Source: Salvia splendens (Eukaryota; Streptophyta; Magnoliopsida; Lamiales; Lamiaceae). From it: a stretch of DNA of 64,000 nt. The stretch is taken from contig NC_056052.1 in the NCBI RefSeq assembly GCF_004379255.2, positions 2,418,001-2,482,000 on the forward strand, in the 5' to 3' direction. The translations under genes and the position numbers were made by a program. A model generated the notes under the pieces. It saw only the letters and a program-made list of their open reading frames with translations. It did no database searches and was not told where the DNA came from. This document shows, piece by piece, positions 44,820 through 55,608 of the stretch; position 1 is the stretch's first letter; each line of letters opens with the position of its first letter.

Positions 44820-46801
44820 TTCGGAGAGGAATTGGAAAATGTGAAAAAGGTACAGTTTCGCCACCTAACTGCGACTGAATGTGTATATATATATATAGTT
44901 TAGAGAGAAAGGGGGAATCGGGAAAAAGGCAGATTGAAGGAGGAGAGAATGGAATAAAAAAAGGTATTGATTCGCGAGAGAGAGAGACAGTGATTCAATT
45001 GCATTGCTTCCATCGCCGGGCGGCATATGCACAGTCATTCAATTGCATTTCGCACTCCTCCATGATCCCTGCAGTTCGTTTTCCTGCAATGCTTGCAAAT
45101 GTTGCTACTTTGTTAGGGGTTATTTTTTCGGTGTAGAGTAATTTTATTCAATTATAATTATTAGTACATATTAAATATATTTACTTATGATTATAATAAT
45201 ATACACTAATAAATTAAGAAATATTGATCCAATTATTTAAAATATCATTATAAAATAGTACTTGTATATTATTATAATTATTTTTAAATTGATAATTTAT
45301 TAAGAAAATCTTAATATTATATTAAAATTATTATTGATAAAATCAAACATGAAATTTAAAATCTTGATATTTTTTAAAATAGTGTAAAGTAAAGTTGCCA
45401 ACTCTACTTTCTCAGCAACCAAACGTGCTCTTACTTTATTTTCTCTCTTATTTTACTTTCTCCACTTTAACATTTAGTATCTCATCTACCTTGGGACGGA
45501 GAGAGTGAAAAAAATCTTATTTTTCTTATTTAGCTATATTGCTCTTCATAGAAATTTTATTAACTACTTTATTTCATATTTTTATCATTTTATCTCTTTA
45601 TATATCTTAATTAACTATGAAATTTTAGAAAAGTGATATTTTAATAATCTAAGGGATAATTAAGAATAAAGTACAAAGGGACAGAAAGTCAAAAATATTA
45701 AATGTGTTATGAGAGATAGAAATTGAAAATATTAAATGTGTTATTTATACGAATAAATGATTCATATACTGTTTGACAATTTAAAACGAAATAGAACTCA
45801 ACTTATATGAGACCGATGATGAATATTGATTTGATACTGAAATTTTGAATATGCTGTATAATTGCACTGAAGTCAAATATGTGGTGTGTGTCTTATTTTA
45901 TTTTAACGTTACTATATAAGTGTGTAACATACTTTGAAAAATATAAATAAAGTGAATGTAAATACGTAATCAAATAAATTTGAATAGCACATTAAAAAAT
46001 AACATATAAGTGATAATCATAAGATCAAAGTTATACTTATACAATTATAAACTAAGTAATTATATTTATATCATAATTTTGGTAATTTTACTATGTTGGC
46101 ACAACGGCGCACCGTGAAAGTTCGTTGCACCAAAACTTGATTTGGTATATCAAAAAAATCAATTATATGATAAATTTGGTATATTGATATATGGCATACT
46201 GAAGGATTCAGTGCAACATTGGTATACACGGATTTCTCATAGTATTAAAATCCAGTACAATGTAATATCATAATCCATATTGTACCATTTGACTAGGTAT
46301 ATTTTTATATTTAACAAGATGTGTTTGATTAATATCATATATGTATGTATGTATGTGATGTTGTACATTTTCCACCTTGTGAAATGTAGTTTTCATATAT
46401 AAAGAATAAATTACAGTATATATTCCATATTGTGTCTCTTATTCTAGATTCTCATATTAGAACTACAAAAGTGAGAATTATTAAAACATTTGAATACGAT
46501 ATCAAAATAACGATGGTCACTGTGAGTTAATCTGATTGTAGAATGGTTAATGTTCGAGGCAAAATATCTTGGATTCGAGTCCACCATAACGTGCCTTTTA
46601 AATCATGTTCAATTGTCTATTAAAAAATGTCTAATAAAACATTAAAGATGACATCAATAAATGCTGAAAACTAAGGTACTTTTTTTTTAAAAAAATGGAG
46701 CCAACAATTCGTCATTGTTATGAGGTATCTACATCTAGATTTTCAAAAGTATATACAGGCCTTCGACATTAAATTGGTGAAAAGGTTTACATGTTTTCCA
46801 G
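44820..46801. other. BTL3-like gene 5' flank and AT-rich intergenic DNA
   Basis: A (TA)n and GA-rich leader (44884-44990) lies just upstream of the BTL3-like start. GGGACGGAGAGAGT at 45494-45507 is a probable lone Stowaway terminus. A tRNA-like promoter lies near 46537-46582 and is listed separately. The rest has no coding signal. Confidence 0.5.
46530..46590 (+). promoter_or_regulatory. tRNA-type internal promoter, probable SINE head remnant
   Basis: A box B match GGATTCGAGTCC (46571-46582) lies about 35 bp after a box A-like TGTAGAATGG (46537-46546), the RNA polymerase III spacing of tRNA-derived SINEs. There is no cloverleaf, so it is not a tRNA gene. SINE borders are not clear. Confidence 0.45.
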
Positions 46802-47649
46802 CACTGGCGTATCCCGTGTAAAATAAGGGGTACAATTGTACCTCCAAAAATTTCATTCTTTATTATATATTATCATGATTAAGTTTAAAATAAGGGGTAC
46901 AATTTCGTAGTGTGTTTAGAGACCCAAGTTTGACATCCAGCTACGACTCTTTCAATTTTTAAGTAAGTATGTATTTTGTAGTATGACTTTCTCAATTCTA
47001 TTTTGTAGTTATATTCTACGTGACCTCCAAGTATCTATGCAGCTGCGTTTTACTCCCTCCGTCCATTAATTGGAGTCTCATTTCTCCATGGCACGGGTTT
47101 TAAGAAAGTTGTTGGAATGTGTAATAAATGGTGTGTGATAGTGTAATATGGGACCCACCTCTATTGTGTTAAATTTGCTGCCAATATTCGAATTTTGCAG
47201 CCAAAATTCGAAATTAAATATGCTTTCAAAAGTGAATTCAATTGCATTTAATATGCTTCCCAATTTCGAAATTTGCTGCCAACCTTAATTCAATTCAATT
47301 CTATTCAAGAGATTCACAATTTAAAATTGAATTTAAAGATTACAGTCAACATATTAAAAAACCCTTCAAATCATAATTCATCAAAAAGTCTTGAAATATG
47401 TTCAACATTCAATAACCACAGAACCTGTTATTGTTTGAAAGAACAATGAGGGAAACCAAAAATCAAATTTCCCTCTACAAAAAAATGAGGGAAATTTGAA
47501 CAACAAAAGGTACAACTTCAAGGCTGCTATTAATACCTCACATACACTCATTTACTCCACTTCTTATTTTTCTCAATCTGAAAAACTCCCAAAAAATACT
47601 CCCAACATTTATGTTGATGTAAATCGCTCAGAAAAAATTCATCATAGGG

Positions 47650-48495
47650 ATGGATATTGGGCAGAGGCAAACCAAACACTTGAATAGCAACATCAAGAAC
47701 AATATGGTGCAGTTTCTACTCAAGCACAGCCATGATGGAGTGCTCGCAAGAGGGGCTGTTATGGAGGCAGCAGAGACATTTGAAGTCAGTAGGAAAACCG
47801 TGTACTGGCTGTGGAAGGCAGCCAACGAGCAGATGCAAAGGGGAGAACGTGCAATGATGCAAGGAAAGATTAAAGGATACCATCATGCTGACAAATTTGT
47901 ACTTGATGAAGAAAAGGTTAGAAACTTATCTACTCTTGAGAGAGCTTCATTGAGGAAAATGGCTGTCAAATTAAATGTGAGCAAGAGCACATTAGGTCAG
48001 TGGGTAAAGCAAGGAAAACTAAGGCCACATACAAATGCAATCAAACCTGCTCTCACCAATATCAATAAGCTAGCAAGGGTTAGATGGAGTCTTAGTCAAC
48101 TTCAGCCACAAATTACTCAAGGTAGGGTTCCATATCAAAGCATGCATAATGTAGTGCATATAGATGAAAAATGGTTCTATATGACCAGAGTATCAGACAG
48201 GTATTACCTCTTGCCGGATGAGGATGAGCCATATAGGTCATGTAAATCCAAGAGATTCATAACCAAAGTTATGTTTATGTGTGCTGTCAGTAGACCACAT
48301 TTTGGTCTTGATGGGCAGGCAACATATGATGGTAAGGTGGGAATATTTCCATTCACTGAAGTTATGCCAGCACAGAGGAGATCAAAGAACAGGCCCAGAG
48401 GGACCATGGAAACCAAGGCTATCCATTCAGTCACAAAGGAAGTGATGAGGGACTGCTTAGATAGGGGTGATTCTTACACAACTCACAATTGTTAG
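47650..48495 (+). pseudogene. Mariner-like transposase, C-terminally truncated
   Basis: The 281-codon frame holds the helix-turn-helix region (GAVMEAAETFEVSRKTVYWL) and a second DNA-binding part (MAVKLNVSKSTLGQWVKQG). The first catalytic Asp sits in VHIDEKWFYM, a hallmark of plant mariner transposases. The frame runs into unrelated sequence after SVTKEVMRDCLDRGDS. The second and third Asp of the DD39D triad are absent, so the enzyme cannot cut DNA. Full-length relatives are around 400-500 residues. The N-terminus may also have lost coding sequence, since an overlapping short frame (47496-47687) precedes it. Confidence 0.85.
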
Positions 48496-48905
48496 AGCAG
48501 ATCTTTCATGCCAGGCAAGAGAATCAAGAGGATCTCCTTGAACCACTCCTCGCCCTCCACAGGACGCCTCCGCCTCTTCAAGGGACGTGGTTCAGGTACC
48601 ACGGTGGAGTCAACAAACTCAAAACCCGGTGTTTCAGGGACGATAAGCTCCGAATCGAGCCAAGCATCCGGCGTATCAGGGACGTATAGCTCCGAATCGA
48701 CCCAAGCATCAGGCGTAGCTGGGACGATAAGCTCCGAATCGAGCTTACATTCCACATCTGGTGTTTCAACGGGCATAGATGGCTTAGAATCGGTCGAATC
48801 GAGCTTCGATTCCACCATCGGAGTTTCATCAACTACAGTGGACATCGAATCGGTCGAATCGAACCCATTGATGGGGGATAGGGTTTCAGAGGGTTCATAC
48901 TCCAT
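48492..48905 (-). CDS. Unknown ORF with DSEL.VP.TPDAW repeats inside the mariner element
   Basis: The minus-strand frame of 137 codons begins MEYEPSETLSPINGFDSTDS and faces the truncated transposase. It is acidic and low in complexity, with a repeat of 15-16 residues in about three or four copies: DSELIVPATPDAWV, DSELYVPDTPDAWL, DSELIVPETPGFEF. A basic cluster (PLKRRRRP) could be a nuclear signal, and it ends WFKEILLILLPGMKDLL. I do not recognise it. It sits where the 3' half of the transposase should be, so it may be captured host coding DNA. The plus strand is also open here, because the repeat has no stops in either frame, so coding on this strand is not proven. Confidence 0.4.
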   Translation of the reverse strand: MEYEPSETLSPINGFDSTDSMSTVVDETPMVESKLDSTDSKPSMPVETPDVECKLDSELIVPATPDAWVDSELYVPDTPDAWLDSELIVPETPGFEFVDSTVVPEPRPLKRRRRPVEGEEWFKEILLILLPGMKDLL

Positions 48906-49004
48906 TTAGGGTAGAGTGAAGAAGAGGAGGAGGCGGCGATGGTGAGGAGGAAGAGGAGGCGGGTAGAACTAGGGTTTTCGAATGGGGTGAGAGACCGAGC
49001 GAGA

Positions 49005-49025
49005 GAGAGAAAATGAGAGTGAGAT

Positions 49026-49069
<44 letters not shown>

Positions 49070-49080
49070 AGAGTGAGTGA
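49005..49080 (+). repeat. GAGAGT microsatellite in the mariner element
   Basis: About nine copies of the hexamer GTGAGA and its GA/GT variants lie in tandem near the right terminus. On the minus strand it would lie upstream of the unknown ORF at 48492-48905. Confidence 0.85.
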
Positions 49081-49690
49081 AAAAATTAGATAGTGGGAGG
49101 GGGGTGTTTTTTAATGGCATATGGCGTAAATAATAGAGAAGAGGGAGGGTAATTAAAATGTCCATTTATGGTAAGTAGAACCGGGACTCCTATTGTCGGA
49201 CGGACAAAAACGAAAAAATGGGACTTCTATTGCTGGACGGAGGGAGTAATTTTCTTATTTTTATTCTTTAGTTATTATATTCAATGTATTTTGTACTCCA
49301 GTATATACTTGTATGTATATGAGAATTTCAAGTATCTTATTTACAGTATTAGTATTGTTTTCATTTCTATTTTAAACATAACTGAAATATTCTTGAATAA
49401 TTTATAGTATTTATTGTTATATTTCTGTGTATAAGATTTCCATAGATTCTATCAATTATTTGGTTATTAGTAGTATTTTTTTAAACAATTGAATCTTTGT
49501 TTCAATAATTTATGTTAAAAATATTTACTTTTAAAGTATTTTATTTATTATGTATTTATTATATTCAAATATATACGTATAAAATATTTATAACTAAGAA
49601 AATGACTGAAAAAATGATTGATCGAATTTTATAGCTGTAAATCAATTTAAATGTCGTACCCCTAAATCAGAAACCCTGGATACGCCATTG

Positions 49691-51090
49691 TTTACTGTTT
49701 TCCAGTGGTACTGAATTTTCAATTCCATAATCTTAAAAAGGAAAGAAGTTGGAGAAAAAACAAATTTCTAAATCTTTTATATATTAAGTTTTTCTGGGTT
49801 AATCTGATTCACGTAAATTTTCAGCCCATTTATAATAATGCAAGATAAGTTGGCCCAAGAAGATATTGAATAAATAGCAAATTTCAACAAAGTTTATCAC
49901 ATATAGAATTATAGATAGATCAACAATGCAAGATAAATTGGCCCAAGAGGCTAATAAATAGCAAATTTCAACAAAGTTTATCACATATAGTTAGAAAGTC
50001 CCTTTATGGTTAGGGTTAATTGGGTTGTATTTGGTCAATGAGTTGTCTTTCTATTTTGGTGTATTTGCTAATTTGCTTTGTTGTTTGGTGCATGTGTTTA
50101 CATCTAGATAGTAGCTCATAATATATATTAGGGATAGTTTAGATTGAAGTTGTTGTAACTTAGCTAATATGATTGGATTAATCTTACGTATTTTTCACAA
50201 TATCGTGTAACATAGTAACAAATAATAAGTATCTCATATCTAAATTAGAAAATCTGAAATTATATATTAGTCTCATAACTTACCTTCTATCATCAAAGGA
50301 TTTTAAATTCAAACCTCATAAATTTCTATTAGTAATAGTGATTGAATTTGAATGTTGATAATGATAATGAATATTGATATGTTCAAATAAAAAAAACTTA
50401 TAGCCTTAAGTGGAGTTAGTGAATAGGAGTACAAAATTATTTTGCTAAAAGAATGAAAAGGTTAGGTATTAATGATTAGTCTCATAGGTTGGCTAATTAT
50501 AATTATGATGATAATTAAGAATGCATGAATGATGAGTACCTTTCTCGCCACCTCTATTTGAGGGCTTTGTTTGCTATAATCACATTATAACACCCACACA
50601 CACTAACTTTTGTTGGCGAAAGCTCATAATAAACTTTTTGAAACTTAATTAAAATATAGTCCCAAATAAATTTAACTAGTAACTAGAAGCTCACATCTTT
50701 GTTAATTTAAAACATTAGCACTTATTAAAGGTGATTAATTTTTCTCTTCTTCCTAGTGAACCTATTTAACTTCTAATTATTTGTCATTGATCCTGTTATA
50801 AAGAGTATAATTTCAAATTTTCAAAATAAGTTGTGAAAATGAAGAAAGCTACATATAGGAATATGGTTTCTATTAGAAGCGACAAAATATAAATAGTAAA
50901 ACTTGTGAGTACGTATCAATTGATGATTTGATAACAACACAATTATTGAAAGAGGAATCGTTGAAATAGTTGAGATCCCGTGACTCGAATCTTTGACAAT
51001 TATAATTTCAAAATATCTTCGTACGTCCAAATCTCCATTTTTTCCATTTTGGGTTGTCCGCAAAAATTCAACGTTAAAATTAATGTTCAT
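49691..51090. other. AT-rich intergenic DNA
   Basis: The only clear structure is a spaced duplication of about 68 bp at 49837-49906 and 49925-49990. No gene is seen. Confidence 0.5.
49837..49990. repeat. Two-copy direct duplication of about 68 bp
   Basis: Copies at 49837-49906 and 49925-49990 both run from aatgcaagataarttggccc to acaaagtttatcacatatag, with a few small indels. They are separated by 18 bp. Confidence 0.85.
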
Positions 51091-51108
51091 AATCATAAGT
51101 ATATTTTT

Positions 51109-53559
51109 TGTCAGGGCGCACAGATAGTCCGATGACATTATCATTTTTGTCAGGGCGCACAGACAGTCCGTGGAGAGGCTGGTACATTGTCTTGAGCACT
51201 ATTCTGCCGTGTCGGGTCAGATGGTGAACAGGGGAAAGAGTCATTTCTACCTCTTTGAGAAGTTCGACGCTTGGGCGGCTGAGGTGGCAGAGGTGAGTGG
51301 ATTCCAGCAGGGATTCCTCCCTTTTACTTACCTCGGTGTCCCTATCTATAAGGGGTGGCTGAAGGCCGGCTACCTTTTAGATATCCGACAGAAGATGGTG
51401 GACTGGATTCACAGCTGGTCTCACAGACATCTTTCTCTTGGAGGGCGTCTCGCTCTGATCAAGAGCACCCTTGTCACCATCCCTCTTCACATCTTCCAGG
51501 TCCTCAAGCCGTATGAGTATTGGATGAGGAAGTTGGAGCAGATCTTGGCCTGGTTCTTTTGGGGCACGGTTGGGGAGCAGAGGAAGATTCACTGGGTTAG
51601 CTGGAAGAAGAAGATTTGCTTGCCGTTGGATGAGGGAGGCCTCAGCATCCGTCGTTTCCGCGAGGTCGTCAAAGCTTTCAGCATCAAGCTCTGGTGGAGA
51701 TTTCTTGCGCATGATTCTTTATCGGCGCAGTTCACCATGCGCAAGTATTGTTTCCATGCTGGTCGTGCTTTCATTTCTCCTTACTTTGTGCATGATAGTC
51801 CTATCTGGCATCGTCTCACGAACATTAGGGGTCAGGTTCATGATCTCATTAGGTGGTCCCTAGGCGAAGGGCGGATTAGTTTCTGGGACGACGTGTGGGT
51901 CGGGGATCGCCCCCTTAGGACCTATTGTCCGCCCGGGACTGATCTTCCTGCCGCTGAGGTCTCTAGATTTTGGCATGATCATACTTGGCATATTGAAAAT
52001 CTGCATGATTTATTGGCTTTGTATGGTGTTCCTTTGTATGTGTTGGATATTATCATGGCTGTTCCGATTGAGGTGGGCAGGCGGGATGTGATGCGATGGA
52101 GCCTCACTGGCGATGGCGAGTTCTCGACGGCCTCAGCTTGGGAGCTCATCCGGACACGGTCCCCTAGACATTTCGGACTTCGCATGGTCTGGAATGCTGG
52201 GTTGACCCCTACCATCTCTGTCTTCATCTGGCGCCTCCTCCTCCAGAGACTCCCTATTGAGTGTTATGTTCAGGCCCGTGGTATCTCTCTTGCATCCAAG
52301 TGTCTGTGTTGTGTCTCTTCTTTTTCAGTCGAGTCGTTTCAGCATTTGTTTGTGTCGAGTCCTCTGGCGAGATCGGTTTGGGATTACTTCGATGGCTGGT
52401 TCCCTTACCTTAGCACACACATTCACACGTGCACTGATATTGCACTTAGATTAGGTTTTTGGTGGAGGTTCTCTCACAGGGCCACCGCCTTGCACATCCG
52501 CTTCATTATTCCATGTTTGGTATACTGGTTTATCTGGACGGAGAGGAATAGCTGCAAGCACCGCGGCATTTCTTTCCGTTCTTCCCATGTTATTTGGCAG
52601 GTTGTTCGGCATTTGCGGACGTTGGTGGCGGCGGGCATACTTGTCCCCCTTCATTGGCGCGGTTGCACCCCGGCTGTCGACTTCATGCCTTTTGCTCTTC
52701 CTCGCCGGCGAGTTCTGAGGTCCCTGCAAGTGCTTTGGCATCCACCCGACGATCCTTGGGTGAAGCTGAACACCTATGGGGCCTTTATCACCTCGACGGG
52801 ACAGGCAGGCGGTGGGGGAGTGGTTCGGGGCTCAAACGCTTCTCTCTTGGGGGCCTTTTGTACGCCTCTCGTAGCTGGGTCGGCCTTCGAGGCGGAGCTT
52901 TTAGCTCTTCTTCACGGGTTGACATTGGCTATGCAGTTCTCCTCGCAGGTTTGGGTCGAGATGGATGCAGCAGCAGTGGTTGCGGTGTTCACTTCACGAC
53001 GCGGAGGAGCCACGGATGTGAGACACCACATGGCTCGCATTCGCACTTTGATCTCACAGCTGCAGGTCATGTTCTCTCACAACTATCGAGAGGGCAACCG
53101 GGCAGCCGATTTTTTGGCAGGTAGGGGGGTCCAGACCCCTGCCATCACCTTCTTTGATGCAGATTCAGCGCCTCGGTATTTGAAGTCGCTCGTGAGGATG
53201 GACCAGTTGGGCTATCCGAACTTCAGATTCAGATATCGAGATGGATGACTACTTCACATGGTTCGTGGTTTTGAATTATGGTTTTTTTGTTTTCCTTTGG
53301 ATTTGGCCAACATATGGCCATCATCCTTGTTATTATTTTGATGTACAACTTTGTTATGTTTGTTTTCTTGTTAGTTAGATGGTTAGTACCCGGTCTGTGG
53401 GGATACCATAGTAGCTCTGTTGGTTCTTGTGATTTGTATCTCTCGTGCGGACCGAGTCACTTTTGGGTTTGGTTGATGTATGTTCTTTTGATGATTTTTG
53501 ATATATACAGGTTGAGGGTCAGCCTTAACCCCCCGTCGTGATGGTGTTTGAGAAAAAAA
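51109..53559 (+). mobile_element. L1-type LINE, 5'-truncated
   Basis: The target-site duplication ATCATAAGTATATTTTT flanks the copy (51092-51108 and 53561-53577). It ends in a short A run (53553-53560), as expected of target-primed insertion. The 5' end begins inside the reverse transcriptase region, after the catalytic centre. The junction carries a 24-bp sequence twice (TTTTTGTCAGGGCGCACAGA with a short extension, at about 51104-51129 and 51144-51169). Only the 3' 2.45 kb of a full element of perhaps 6 kb was copied. Confidence 0.9.
51170..53248 (+). CDS. LINE ORF2 C-terminal part: reverse transcriptase tail, zf-RVT and RNase H
   Basis: The frame is open for 692 codons and in fact continues upstream into the truncated edge, so there is no real start. 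Residues 1-170 match the end of the LINE reverse transcriptase (SGQMVNRGKSHF, FTYLGVPIYKG, SLGGRLALIKSTL). About 290-400 is the zinc-finger RVT domain (NAGLTPTISVFIWRLLLQRL, KCLCC...QHLF). About 520-660 is an RNase H domain: Glu in FEAELLALLHGL, Asp in VEMDAAAVV and Asp in NRAADFLAG are present, but the first catalytic Asp, expected in KLNTDGA, is Tyr (KLNTYGA). The reverse transcriptase active site (YADD) is missing. The long open frame suggests a recent insertion. Confidence 0.88.
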   Translation: MERLVHCLEHYSAVSGQMVNRGKSHFYLFEKFDAWAAEVAEVSGFQQGFLPFTYLGVPIYKGWLKAGYLLDIRQKMVDWIHSWSHRHLSLGGRLALIKSTLVTIPLHIFQVLKPYEYWMRKLEQILAWFFWGTVGEQRKIHWVSWKKKICLPLDEGGLSIRRFREVVKAFSIKLWWRFLAHDSLSAQFTMRKYCFHAGRAFISPYFVHDSPIWHRLTNIRGQVHDLIRWSLGEGRISFWDDVWVGDRPLRTYCPPGTDLPAAEVSRFWHDHTWHIENLHDLLALYGVPLYVLDIIMAVPIEVGRRDVMRWSLTGDGEFSTASAWELIRTRSPRHFGLRMVWNAGLTPTISVFIWRLLLQRLPIECYVQARGISLASKCLCCVSSFSVESFQHLFVSSPLARSVWDYFDGWFPYLSTHIHTCTDIALRLGFWWRFSHRATALHIRFIIPCLVYWFIWTERNSCKHRGISFRSSHVIWQVVRHLRTLVAAGILVPLHWRGCTPAVDFMPFALPRRRVLRSLQVLWHPPDDPWVKLNTYGAFITSTGQAGGGGVVRGSNASLLGAFCTPLVAGSAFEAELLALLHGLTLAMQFSSQVWVEMDAAAVVAVFTSRRGGATDVRHHMARIRTLISQLQVMFSHNYREGNRAADFLAGRGVQTPAITFFDADSAPRYLKSLVRMDQLGYPNFRFRYRDG

Positions 53560-53747
53560 AATCATAAGTATATTTTTCAATTTTGGGTCATTCATAAAAA
53601 TTAGTCATTTTCTACTTTTGATAAGTTTATTCTCAAACGAGACGAGTCCAATATTATGTAACAATAAAACAATAATTATTTTCTATCTCTCTCATACTTT
53701 ATAAATTTTGAATTGAACTCACTACCAAGACTATTTGTAATAGCCGG

Positions 53748-53986
53748 ACAGTTGACAACGGAGGGGCAGATCTTACTGCAATGAGCCTGAGTTCGAATTC
53801 CACTACTGCCGTGTAGTTGCTTCCATTTCTCAGGCACAAGTGTGAGGCTTTGGGAGATGGGCTTCTGGCAGCCAGTGGATTAAGGTCTCCTCCTTAACGG
53901 GCTACTGTATACCCTAATTGAACCTCCTCACATAATGTCGGGTCGGAGTGTGAGGGCTGCCAAGGCGATGGAATCACCATTTTTGT
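53748..53986 (+). mobile_element. tRNA-derived SINE
   Basis: Identical 12-bp repeats TGTAATAGCCGG flank it (53736-53747 and 53987-53998). A box B match GTTCGAATTCC (53791-53801) lies about 45 bp from the start, with a box A-like TGACAACGG before it. The 3' end is T-rich (ATTTTTGT), as in plant SINEs. Length is about 239 bp. A caution: the flanking repeat could instead be the start of a second head, but the sequence after it does not resemble a SINE. Confidence 0.75.
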
Positions 53987-53998
53987 TGTAATAGCCGG

Positions 53999-55608
53999 GA
54001 GAGTAGACTTTTTTAATACTCACGGACTGACGGTGCGATCGGTCGACCCCCGACCGGCCTACTTCCGTCATTGATTGCATCGGATTTGATTGGACCAGAG
54101 AAATGGTACTATAAAGGTAAAATTCCAGTTCACATGCTGCTATATGCCATCCACATTAATCCAATTCCACAATTGACTAATTTAGTACAATCATGTAAAA
54201 AATACAACAGTGCACTTATTCATGAATATAATTACTTTTGTTTCACTTAATTCATTCTCTTTACCCTTTCCTGGATTGAGGGAAATACAAGGAAAATACC
54301 CCTCTCTTTATTTAGTAATTTACCATGCATTAACTTTAAATAAAAATATTATTTAATATTAGTGGAAATGGTTTAGCTGGTCTACTAAAATGAAGGCACG
54401 AAAAGAATTGAAATGCAACCCACATAATTATTTGGCTCTTGAAGATAAAATTTTGTGCCCTGAGAGTTGATCACTCGATAGATTTATATATAATACTATT
54501 TGATCTATATAAAATCTGTATAAAGGAATATTTTCAAGATTATATGAAATTTATCACCAAAGGAACTACAAAGATAAATGAAAGGAAAAGAGACCAGAAA
54601 AGAGAGAAATAAGAATAAATAGAAATAGTTGACTTTGTCATTGAGACTTCCAAGAGATGAAATAGGAAATATAGGAGCACCAAAAAGTAAAAGTATATCT
54701 TAAATGAATATGCATCTTACATTCACCACATACCAAATGTGCAGTTGGGTTTTATTTTTTACCAATGGAACTTTAAATTCTATTTTTATTTTACTTTATC
54801 AATTTTGTATTAAAATTTATAGCGTTAACTACCAATTTTTTTACGTGAACGGATATAGATCATATATGATACTTTATATGTATCCTAAAAATAAAAATTA
54901 GAGGACGATACAAGTTTTAATGCAAAATTGATAAATTATGAAAGAGAATTAGATAAAACATTGATAATTGTTGTGTGATATATGGTGAAAATTTTCAAAA
55001 AATAGAAGTAATTATTTTTAATGGACTGATGAAAGTGAAATAAAAGAGAGATAATGTAGTATTTAATGCTTTTATTTACTACTACTTTATATTAATGGGG
55101 TAGGATATATACCTTACAATCAATAGAGTAATTCCATCACACCAAATAGTTGACCAACTATTTCAACCATACCAAAAGTACATAATATTTATAAACAATG
55201 TTATATACTATGAAAACTAAAAATTATGGGATGAATTACATTAATACTATGATATCCAAATCGATTTTTTGAAATTTTTTTTTGTTATCGAAGTGCAAAT
55301 GTAAACGGTCATATACACCATTATCAAGGGCATATGCGTCCAAAACAAAATATTTATTAAAAAAATAAAGATAGAAAGCAGAAAATGTTTGTCGTGATCA
55401 GTAGCTTACCTGGCATTTCGGCTCTTTCCAAACACCAAGAACACACACACACACATTTATATCTGTATCTATATATATATACACACAGACGGTTGCTGAG
55501 ATATAGATGCATACATGCAAAACAGCTCTAATATGATTCCGTCAACAGACCGCACACAGAAAGTTTAAGCTCTGAGTTCTAAATATCTCTCTCTATCTCG
55601 CTTCTGCA
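53999..55608. other. AT-rich intergenic DNA before the 55609 gene
   Basis: A GC-rich palindromic patch CGATCGGTCGACCCCCGACC lies at about 54036-54055. CA and TA microsatellites lie at 55441-55490, probably near the promoter or transcript start of the plus-strand gene. Decayed Stowaway-like phrases occur around 54900-55090. No coding sequence is seen. Confidence 0.5.
55441..55490 (+). repeat. CA and TA dinucleotide repeats upstream of the 55609 gene
   Basis: (AC)n followed by (AT)n and (AC)n lies about 120-170 bp before the start codon, likely in the promoter or 5' leader. Confidence 0.8.

Larger units (their letters stand above)
47053..49246 (+). mobile_element. Mariner-like (Tc1/mariner, plant MLE) element
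   Basis: The left end CTCCCTCCGTCCATTAATTG and the right end GCTGGACGGAGGGAG are the classic plant mariner/Stowaway termini, each flanked by TA (47051-47052 and 49247-49248). It is 2194 bp long. It holds a truncated transposase on the plus strand, an open minus-strand frame at 48492-48905 and a long GA/GT-rich repeat near the right end. It could be a source of the Stowaway-type MITEs found elsewhere in this window. Confidence 0.88.
46802..49690. mobile_element. hAT-like TIR element split by a mariner insertion
   Basis: The left end CACTGGCGTATCCCGTG and right end CCTGGATACGCCATTG are inverted repeats that continue inward with AGGGGTAC on both sides. TTTACATGTTTTCCAG (46786-46801) and TTTACTGTTTTCCAG (49691-49705) flank it as near-direct repeats of 15-16 bp. 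Without the nested 2.2-kb mariner element the outer element is about 0.7 kb with no gene. The CANTGGCG start resembles the hAT element at 25650, though the duplication is longer than 8 bp. Confidence 0.65.

Noticed and set aside
46530..46590. A tRNA gene
   Set aside because: Box A and box B spacing is right, but no cloverleaf stems or acceptor can be formed, so a SINE remnant is more likely.
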